A program made the position numbers and the translations under genes. Under the pieces are notes generated by a model. It had not been told where the DNA came from and did no database searches. It was given only the letters and a program-made list of their open reading frames with translations. From the NCBI GenBank assembly GCA_027066265.1, contig JAMOOB010000184.1:1-11180 (forward strand): a stretch of DNA of 11,180 nt, read 5' to 3'. Below are positions 6,849 to 11,180 of this stretch, piece by piece. Each line of letters begins with the position of its first letter. Within the stretch, counting starts at the first letter, position 1. The stretch comes from Desulfurococcales archaeon. Its GTDB lineage: Archaea > Thermoproteota > Thermoprotei_A > Sulfolobales > Ignisphaeraceae.

Positions 6849-6874
6849 GGATCAACCCTTTCGAGCATCATCAT
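6826..6874 (-). ncRNA. Candidate C/D box guide sRNA, downstream of tRNA-Asn
   Basis: Read on the minus strand: C box ATGATGA (6874-6868), guide TGCTCGAAAGGG (6867-6856), D' TTGA (6855-6852), spacer TCC, C' GTGATAG (6848-6842), guide ACCCGCGCAGGC (6841-6830), D box CTGA (6829-6826). C and D are perfect, D' matches 3 of 4 and C' 5 of 7. The 12-3-12 geometry is the classic archaeal layout and equals that of the candidate at 8206-8254. It starts 28 nt after the CCA of tRNA-Asn, with no obvious promoter between, so a shared tRNA-sRNA precursor is possible. It also covers the first codons of ubiX, so coding constraint could explain part of the pattern. TTGC before and GCAA after could form an imperfect terminal stem. 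Targets not identified. Confidence 0.5.
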
Positions 6875-6902
6875 CGCAGCAAGCTTTTGTAATCAAATGG
6901 TG

Positions 6903-6978
6903 TGGCGCCGGGGGGAGGATTCGAACCTCCGACCACGGGGTTAACAGCCCCGCGCTCTACCAGCTGAGCTACCCCGGC
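6903..6978 (-). tRNA. tRNA-Asn (anticodon GUU), CCA encoded
   Basis: A full cloverleaf on the minus strand with no intron: acceptor GCCGGGG/CCCCGGC, D arm GCTC-AGCTGGTA-GAGC, anticodon stem CGGGG/CCCCG around CTGTTAA (anticodon GTT), T arm GGAGG-TTCGAAT-CCTCC. The discriminator is G (6906) and genomic CCA occupies 6905-6903. The first pair is G1-C72, unlike the A1-U72 of tRNA-Gln, in keeping with the separation between Gln and Asn amidation substrates. The promoter TATA lies inside the 3' end of the upstream gene. Confidence 0.97.
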
Positions 6979-7003
6979 GCCACCGTAGCATCGTTATCTT
7001 GGG

Positions 7004-7834
7004 CTAGCCTATAAGCCTAGCTGAGCTTCGCAAGGCGCTGAGCAAGGCTATGCGTGCGTAGAGGGGAGCCGTGAGCGGATCGGTGTTTATCCTTAGGAAC
7101 ACGATGTTCGTGCTAGGGTTGGTTCTTCGCAATCTGAACGCGTACTCAGCTGCTAGAGGATCCTCCGTAGATGCGTAGAGTATCGTTACGTTGTTGGCGC
7201 GCGCTTCGCGCTCCATGGATTGCTTCTCTATTGGAAGAGTATCTACCGCAGGTTCCATACTGTAGCTGTAGACGAGCAACGATTCCTTTCTAGCAACGCT
7301 ATGTAGTTTCTGAACGTAGAGCTCGACAACCTCGTTTACAACAGTCCCTAGATCTAGTTCGGACTCCAATCTCTTAAGTCTCTGCTCACTGCTTTGAGCA
7401 GCGATTCTGAGAGTTGCGTGAAGCACTGTGAGAACGATGTCGTGTTCGAGCTCCAAGATCTTGACGTTCCTAATCCTTCTCTTAACCTCGTCGCGGATCT
7501 TCGTAGAGATTACGAGCGTTGGTACTGCAAGAAGGCTACAAGCAGAAGCTACTCTATACAGACAGCTCTCGCTAGCTGCGAGCAGCAGGATCCCCATCTC
7601 GCTACGTTCGAGGTACGGTAGGAGTGTGTTGTAGGCGTAGTCTCCCTCCATGTACGTAATGCTCGTATTCGTAGCCAGAGTTAGTACGGTTGCTAGATGC
7701 CTAGCAACACCCCTCAGATCTCCACAGAATAGAAGCACTAGGTTGCGGAGACTAGATGTAAAAGAGCGTATCTCCTCACAAACGGATTGGGATTCGCGCT
7801 GAACCTCCGAGACGAGACTTCGTAGCTCCTCCAT
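7004..7834 (-). CDS. Unknown protein, possible degenerate double SIS-like fold
   Basis: 276 aa from ATG 7834, only 2 nt after the stop of the TFS-like gene, with a GAGGG ribosome site ~6 nt upstream: clearly one operon. Residues 1-30 are helical. Residues ~30-150 alternate strands and helices (NLVLLFCGDLRGVARHLATVL, then GILLLAASES, then VPTLVISTK), reminiscent of a sugar-isomerase SIS domain, and residues ~180-270 look like a second, more diverged copy. The usual SIS Ser/Thr phosphate-binding pattern is not clear, so this is a weak structural guess. No signal peptide or membrane span. The last codons include the TATA box of tRNA-Asn. Confidence 0.8.
   Translation of the reverse strand: MEELRSLVSEVQRESQSVCEEIRSFTSSLRNLVLLFCGDLRGVARHLATVLTLATNTSITYMEGDYAYNTLLPYLERSEMGILLLAASESCLYRVASACSLLAVPTLVISTKIRDEVKRRIRNVKILELEHDIVLTVLHATLRIAAQSSEQRLKRLESELDLGTVVNEVVELYVQKLHSVARKESLLVYSYSMEPAVDTLPIEKQSMEREARANNVTILYASTEDPLAAEYAFRLRRTNPSTNIVFLRINTDPLTAPLYARIALLSALRSSARLIG
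7008..7018 (-). promoter_or_regulatory. TATA box of tRNA-Asn, inside the upstream coding sequence
   Basis: AGGCTTATAGG on the minus strand, centred ~35 bp before the tRNA 5' end, predicts a start near 6987. The same bases encode the last residues (Arg-Leu-Ile-Gly) of the 7004-7834 protein. Confidence 0.55.
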
Positions 7835-7836
7835 CT

Positions 7837-8130
7837 CTAGCCCTCTTCACCACCGTACTCCTCCTCCTTTAGCAGCTCTAGGAATAGCTCCTTGTAGTAC
7901 TCCTCCCTTTCCTGCTCGATCTCTTCCTTCGATCTGAACACTTGCTTGGCTTCGCTAACGATGGACGTTGTCTTGACACGCATCTCTGCAGCGATCTCTC
8001 CACCCATCCTATACTCGCGTGCACTCACCGATGCATCCGTTTCGTAGCCACACCTCATGCATCTAAGCACGGTTTTCCCATCCTTCCTCACGGGCATGAG
8101 AAGCCCTCCACATTTGGGACAGAACCTCAC
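7837..8130 (-). CDS. TFS/RpoM-like protein with a single zinc ribbon and acidic tail
   Basis: The N-terminal ribbon matches transcription factor S / RNA polymerase subunit M (Rpb9/TFIIS family): C4, C7, C24, C27 in CPKCGG and CMRCGYET. Full TFS is ~105-115 aa with a second, C-terminal ribbon carrying the acidic pair that promotes transcript cleavage. Here residues 34-97 have no cysteine and are instead a charged helix (EEIEQEREEYYKELFLELLKEEE) ending in GGEEG. It cannot be a normal cleavage factor; it may bind polymerase or another partner. I chose GTG 8130 because AGGTGA sits 5 nt upstream and it yields the usual MRFCPKCG start; GTG 8139, also in frame, overlaps that site. First gene of a two-gene operon with 7004-7834. 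Confidence 0.85.
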   Translation of the reverse strand: MRFCPKCGGLLMPVRKDGKTVLRCMRCGYETDASVSAREYRMGGEIAAEMRVKTTSIVSEAKQVFRSKEEIEQEREEYYKELFLELLKEEEYGGEEG

Positions 8131-8170
8131 GCTACTCACCTACCTACACGCATACCTTGTCCTTGCCCTC

Positions 8171-8204
8171 ACCGTTTAAAAACGGTACTACTCCTTGGGA
8201 GTAG
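8171..8204 (-). promoter_or_regulatory. Tandem hairpins with a T5/TATA stretch between the sRNA candidate and the TFS-like gene
   Basis: Going along the minus strand, CTACTCC-CAA-GGAGTAG (8204-8188) forms a 7-bp hairpin one nucleotide after the D box of the candidate sRNA. Next comes ACCGTTTTTAAACGGT (8186-8171), a second inverted repeat containing T5 and TTTAAA. The TTTTTAAA could be the TATA box of the TFS-like gene (start near 8150), while hairpin plus T5 could end the argS transcript. The two uses would overlap. Confidence 0.45.
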
Positions 8205-8205
8205 A

Positions 8206-8254
8206 TCAGCGTCTGGTGTCCTCCTCATCCATCGGTGGTAATACCTATCATCAT
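8206..8254 (-). ncRNA. Candidate C/D box guide sRNA with a guide matching the 16S 530 loop
   Basis: Read on the minus strand: C box ATGATGA (8254-8248), guide TAGGTATTACCA (8247-8236), D' CCGA (8235-8232), spacer TGG, C' ATGAGGA (8228-8222), guide GGACACCAGACG (8221-8210), D box CTGA (8209-8206). C and D are perfect, C' matches 6 of 7 and D' 3 of 4. The first guide contains GGTATTACC, complementary to GGUAAUACC of the universally conserved 16S 530-loop region; the D'+5 rule would place 2'-O-methylation at the residue equivalent to E. coli A532. The second guide has no target I recognise. The C box contains the TGA stop of the gene at 8251-8472, so the RNA probably comes from the argS transcript. 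Confidence 0.6.
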
Positions 8255-8472
8255 CTCCATACGCTAACTCCTGGACCCTCGGTATAGAACTCTACATGCT
8301 TCTCGACGAGCTTAGCCTCCTCCAAGTCTATGCAGGGAGTTGCGTACTCCTCTCCATTCGTAGTAGTTACAACGATCCTAACCTTTCCACGTCCGCAAGG
8401 CTCTACGCGGTACCTAGCTACGAGGCCCACCATAGCCATGCCCTCTATCTCGAGAGGGCTACGCTCCTCCAT
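8251..8472 (-). CDS. Small unknown protein downstream of argS
   Basis: 73 aa, ATG 8472, 4 nt after the argS stop and therefore in the same operon. Composition suggests a small beta sheet (ARYRVEPCGRGKVRIVVTTTNGEEYATPCIDL) followed by a short helix (EEAKLVEKHVEF). Two cysteines ~20 residues apart, no recognised motif. The coding pattern (Val/Glu/Arg-rich with codon choice like its neighbours) and the tight spacing make it a real gene. Function unknown. The stop codon lies in the C box of the candidate sRNA. Confidence 0.7.
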   Translation of the reverse strand: MEERSPLEIEGMAMVGLVARYRVEPCGRGKVRIVVTTTNGEEYATPCIDLEEAKLVEKHVEFYTEGPGVSVWR

Positions 8473-8476
8473 GGCT

Positions 8477-10393
8477 CTACATCCTCTCCAGAGGTTCTAT
8501 ACCCAGTATTCTAAGGGTTGTGGCTAGGCAGTGCGATACTGCGTGAACTAGTAGGAGTTTCGATGCTCTTACACCCTCGTTGCTCTCCCGAATTACGGGG
8601 TCTTCGTCGTACCACGAGTTGAACTCGTCGGCTAGCTTCAGAGCGTAGATCGCTAGCATCGATGGATCTAGATTCTCCACTGCTCGAACGAACGTTTCCG
8701 GGAGTTCTGCGATCATCTTTACGAGTCTCCACCTCCTAGCGTTATCGTTTGCGAAGCTAGGGTCGTAGATCTCGAGAAGCTTCCTAGGCTCGGTCGCGAT
8801 GCCTAGCTCCTCCGCTTTCCTTAGGATCCCTCTAGTACGTGCGTATGTGTACAGGAGGTAGGGAGCGGAATTCCTTTCGAAGTTCAGTACGTTTTCCCAC
8901 GAGAATCTCACGGGTCTGTTCGGCGATACGGATACGAGAGCGAATTTCACGGCTGCTACACCTATCCGTTCAGCGATCTCTTCGTTTGGATTACCACGTT
9001 TCTCGAGCTCTGCGTAAGCCCTGGTCTTGGCTTCGTCCAACACTTCGTCCAGCGTCACTATCCGACCTCTTCGAGAACTCATCCTGAAACCGCTGAGCTG
9101 AACCATCTCGTAGCTGTAGTGTATGAGGTTCTCCGCCTCCTTCCTGTACCCAAGTACGTAGAGCGCTAGCCTTAGCTGTGCCTGCGGTAGTAGCTGTTCC
9201 GAAGCGATGACGTTTATCACCGTATCAGCGTTGAAGTCCCGGAACTTCTTGAGCGTATACGCGATGTCTCGAACGGTGTAGAGCGTCGTTTCATCGCTTC
9301 TCATGAGGATGAGTGGCGGTACCTCCAACCCTTTGGGAATCCTAAGCTTTTCACGGATGTTCGGATCCTTCAACAAGGTGCTGAAGTCTATCGCTGGAAC
9401 TCCTTTGTAGAGCGTTCTGTACGGACTTCGAGATAGCTGCTCCACGATCTTGCTAACCTCGCTACTCCACACCAAATCGCTTTCCCAATCCCATACATCG
9501 AAACGTGCTCCAAACCTATCGAGAGTCTGCTTGAATCCCTGTATGCAGAGCTCGACCACCTTCCTAACGAAATCCTTAACCTCGGGATCGCCCGCTTCGT
9601 ACTTCCTCGCTATCTCTACTACCTCGCGTTCCGGATCCACTCTATCCATAGCATCGATCAGCTTGTCTACAGCATCCGGAAGCGCTTCCCTTATCCTAGC
9701 AAGGTCTGCTAGGAGCTTATCCATCCTATCGATTAGCTCCTTCCTACGCTCATCGCTAACTACCTGAGAAAGCTCTTCGCGAACCTTCTTCAACTCCATC
9801 AGTATGTTCGTAGCAGCGTACACCATTCCGAGCCAGTGATCGGGTTTCCAACCATGTGGAGGCTCTAGCTCGCCCAGCAACTTGATTCCGAGAACTAGTA
9901 TCGCTACCTGCCTACCAACGTCGTTTATGTAGAACCTCCTCTGCACTACGTGACCCGCGGCTTCCAGCATGTTGGCTAGGGCTTGACCTAGCGCAGCGTT
10001 CCTAGCAGCACCTACGTGTAGAGGATGTACGGGGTTCGCAGATACGTACTCTACAACGATCCTCCTACTCGGAAACCTAACGACACCGTAGGAATTCCCC
10101 GCCTCTACGAAGCTCCTAAACACTTTCTCTACGAATCTAGCTCTATCGAACCACATGTTGAGGTATATACCTACGAGTTCGCTCTTAGCAACGTAGCTAC
10201 AGCCCTCAACAGCTTTCCTAACCTCCTCTCCTTTCGAAGGATCGATCCCGGCTCGTGGAAGAACTAGCGTAAGATCGCCAAAGCTTTCCTTAGGAACATC
10301 GAATCCCTTCAAAACCTTTTCGAACTCTATCCCTACACTACTCGATACTACCCTAGCTATCTCCTCCAAAACGCTTCTCCAAGGTCTATGCAT
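8477..10393 (-). CDS. argS: Arginyl-tRNA synthetase
   Basis: Class I aminoacyl-tRNA synthetase charging tRNA-Arg; 638 aa from ATG 10393, a normal length. The N-terminal additional domain (residues 1-~100) contacts the tRNA D loop. The HIGH-type motif is HVGAARN (126-132) within SANPVHPLHVGAARNAALGQ, followed by the family phrase RRFYINDVGRQ. The KMSKS-type loop is RMSSRRG (~437-443), with Arg for the first Lys, as in many ArgRS. The C-terminal DALR anticodon-binding domain (507-638) contains SAPYLLYTYARTRGILRKAEE and ends LRILGIEPLERM. Intact. The leader is short with no strong ribosome site. It is followed after 4 nt by the 73-aa gene. Confidence 0.98.
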   Translation of the reverse strand: MHRPWRSVLEEIARVVSSSVGIEFEKVLKGFDVPKESFGDLTLVLPRAGIDPSKGEEVRKAVEGCSYVAKSELVGIYLNMWFDRARFVEKVFRSFVEAGNSYGVVRFPSRRIVVEYVSANPVHPLHVGAARNAALGQALANMLEAAGHVVQRRFYINDVGRQVAILVLGIKLLGELEPPHGWKPDHWLGMVYAATNILMELKKVREELSQVVSDERRKELIDRMDKLLADLARIREALPDAVDKLIDAMDRVDPEREVVEIARKYEAGDPEVKDFVRKVVELCIQGFKQTLDRFGARFDVWDWESDLVWSSEVSKIVEQLSRSPYRTLYKGVPAIDFSTLLKDPNIREKLRIPKGLEVPPLILMRSDETTLYTVRDIAYTLKKFRDFNADTVINVIASEQLLPQAQLRLALYVLGYRKEAENLIHYSYEMVQLSGFRMSSRRGRIVTLDEVLDEAKTRAYAELEKRGNPNEEIAERIGVAAVKFALVSVSPNRPVRFSWENVLNFERNSAPYLLYTYARTRGILRKAEELGIATEPRKLLEIYDPSFANDNARRWRLVKMIAELPETFVRAVENLDPSMLAIYALKLADEFNSWYDEDPVIRESNEGVRASKLLLVHAVSHCLATTLRILGIEPLERM

Positions 10394-10425
10394 CTAGCTA
10401 TACCCGCTACTACGGAGTAGGGCAA

Positions 10426-10434
10426 GGTTTTAGC
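10426..10434 (-). promoter_or_regulatory. Possible TATA box of argS
   Basis: GCTAAAACC on the minus strand would give a start near 10405, about 12 nt before the ATG at 10393. A small inverted repeat (CTACT-ACGG-AGTAG on the plus strand, 10407-10420) overlaps the predicted start. Confidence 0.35.
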
Positions 10435-10464
10435 TCTACAAAAACCATGGATGAAGAGATTTCG

Positions 10465-10800
10465 CTACCCGTACTCTACACCGAACTGAACGAGAGGATC
10501 TTCGAAATCTAGTGGAAGCGGTTTACCAGCAGCAACGATCTCGTCGTAGCGTTTCTCTAGGAACTGAACGAATACTTGACAGTTATCGTACTTACCTTCG
10601 TAAGGACACTTCTCGCCAAGCTTAAGGAAGCACAGCTTCTTCTTCCTATCGAAGTAGGGACATATCTTGTGTCTAAGCTTAGCACTCCTAATCATCTTCT
10701 GAACCCAACGCTTCTTGGGATCCTTCTGAGACTTGATCTCTTGACTAACAGCTTTACTCAGCAACTCCTCGGACGAATCCTTCGAAACCTCGCCCACCAT
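10465..10800 (-). CDS. Small four-cysteine protein, putative zinc-binding
   Basis: Unknown function, 111 aa from ATG 10800. The open frame continues up to 10917, but that part lies in the GC-rich rRNA trailer and has unlikely composition; GGTGG about 6 nt before ATG 10800 and a possible TATA box upstream support the shorter start. Residues 1-45 are charged and helical with a basic cluster (KDPKKRWVQKMIRSAKLRHK). C47, C57, C65 and C74 (spacing C-x9-C-x7-C-x8-C) form a compact probable metal site: CPYFDRKKKLCFLKLGEKC. The C-terminus is acidic (LPLDFEDPLVQFGVEYG). Its Cys core resembles part of the 5771-6250 protein. The position right after 23S rRNA hints at RNA binding, but that is inference. 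Confidence 0.8.
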   Translation of the reverse strand: MVGEVSKDSSEELLSKAVSQEIKSQKDPKKRWVQKMIRSAKLRHKICPYFDRKKKLCFLKLGEKCPYEGKYDNCQVFVQFLEKRYDEIVAAGKPLPLDFEDPLVQFGVEYG

Positions 10801-10836
10801 AGAGCACCACCCCCACGCATCGAAGCTTAGAACAAA

Positions 10837-10848
10837 CGCATTAAGAAG
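10837..10848 (-). promoter_or_regulatory. Possible TATA box of the four-cysteine gene
   Basis: CTTCTTAATGCG on the minus strand, the first AT-rich stretch after the rRNA trailer, predicts a start near 10817 and a ~17-nt leader containing GGGGGTGG before ATG 10800. Confidence 0.35.
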
Positions 10849-10910
10849 CTTAGCCCCCGATGAGCGCCGCGCGAAGCCCCACGGCATGCACCCGGACCCG
10901 CCCCGCCAAG

Positions 10911-10936
10911 GGGCCACCCGATTAATCGGGTGGCCC
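10911..10936. repeat. Perfect 26-bp palindrome in the 23S rRNA 3' trailer
   Basis: The half-site GGGCCACCCGATT is followed exactly by its reverse complement. As RNA it forms an 11-bp stem with a TTAA loop, starting ~14 nt after the estimated 23S 3' end. It may be part of the rRNA processing stem, a pause/termination hairpin, or a protein site. No T-run follows it directly. Confidence 0.7.
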
Positions 10937-10949
10937 GCCCCTGGGTGAG

Positions 10950-11180
10950 GCCCACAGCCTCGGGCGATTGGGAGCGGCGGGCTGAACCCCTCGGGGTTAA
11001 CCCCCTCGGGGCTTACACCCCCGCCCCATCAACCCCGTCTTCTACGGGAGCCCTCGTCCCGAGCGGGAAACCCGCTCGGGAACGGCCGCCTCTTTTCGGG
11101 GAGGGGTTCCCGCTTAGATGCTTTCAGCGGTTACCCCCTACGGCGTGGCTGCGCGGCATACGCCCTGCCGGACGACCGCT
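10950..11180 (-). rRNA. 23S ribosomal RNA, 3' end (partial)
   Basis: On the minus strand the sequence contains the invariant CTGAAAGCATCTAAGC of domain VI, then GAAGACGGGGTTGAT and GGGGGTGTAAG, and closes with GTTCAGC and CGAGGCT, each aligning in order with the E. coli 23S end (GAAGACGACGTTGAT, GTGTGTAAG, GTTGAGC, GTGAGGCT). Only the last ~230 nt are in the window. The 3' boundary is estimated to within ~10 nt. Helices are lengthened and nearly all GC, as in hyperthermophiles. No tRNA or 5S gene follows within the window, in line with crenarchaeal rRNA operons. Confidence 0.95.

Noticed and set aside
8839..9767. Several open frames on the plus strand within argS
   Set aside because: They are antisense shadows of a well-supported synthetase, Ser/Arg-rich and without ribosome sites or family features.
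10449..10488. Possible third C/D box RNA on the plus strand (ATGAAGA ... CTGA)
   Set aside because: Box spacing is about 39 nt, there is no recognisable D' or C', and the sequence is antisense to the end of a coding gene.
10801..10917. Longer four-cysteine protein starting at 10917
   Set aside because: The extra 39 residues run through the rRNA trailer and one arm of the palindrome and have implausible composition; ATG 10800 has a ribosome site.
1..11180. CRISPR arrays, insertion sequences or transposase genes
   Set aside because: I saw no regularly spaced direct repeats, terminal inverted repeats with a transposase, or target duplications; codon use appears uniform.

Overview
The window looks like a crenarchaeal (Thermoproteota) hyperthermophile chromosome, probably Desulfurococcales-like. 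The evidence is an archaeal TFB, an archaeal/eukaryotic-type glycyl-tRNA synthetase, a tRNA-splicing endonuclease, a TFS-type zinc ribbon, TATA boxes about 25 bp before likely transcript starts, tRNAs with almost all-GC stems and encoded CCA, and a 23S rRNA end with very GC-rich helices. The species call is inference.

Layout. Positions 1-703 (minus) hold the N-terminal three quarters of TFB. A short AT-rich promoter region separates it from tRNA-Gln(UUG) at 808-883 (plus). An agmatinase-family gene (878-1786, minus) converges on that tRNA and overlaps its 3' end. A single TATA element at about 1821-1827 lies midway between agmatinase and the divergent glycyl-tRNA synthetase (1867-3630, plus). 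A plus-strand cluster follows: an unknown basic protein (3680-4084), an unknown helical protein (4081-4482), a larger helical protein (4536-5192), the catalytic tRNA-intron endonuclease endA (5189-5731) and a Cys-rich Arg/Gly-rich protein starting with TTG (5771-6250).

From 6204 to the end everything is on the minus strand. In reading order from the right edge these are: the 3' end of 23S rRNA (11180-~10950), a GC-rich trailer with a perfect 26-bp palindrome, a small four-cysteine protein (10800-10465), argS (10393-8477), a small beta-rich protein (8472-8251), a TFS/RpoM-like protein with only one zinc ribbon (8130-7837), an unknown protein with a possible SIS-like fold (7834-7004), tRNA-Asn(GUU) (6978-6903) and UbiX flavin prenyltransferase (6848-6204).

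The main unlisted signal is two candidate C/D box guide sRNAs on the minus strand, at 8254-8206 and 6874-6826. They share one geometry: C box, 12-nt guide, D', 3-nt spacer, C', 12-nt guide, D. One guide is complementary over 9 nt to the conserved 530-loop region of 16S rRNA. One candidate overlaps a stop codon, the other the UbiX start codon, and the latter lies just downstream of tRNA-Asn.

Functionally the region is dominated by translation and RNA metabolism (two aminoacyl-tRNA synthetases, two tRNAs, EndA, rRNA, guide sRNAs, possible RNA-binding Cys-rich proteins) and transcription (TFB, TFS-like). Two metabolic genes are embedded: agmatinase for polyamines and UbiX for prenylated FMN. Genes are packed with overlaps or very short gaps, and several regulatory elements lie inside coding sequence.
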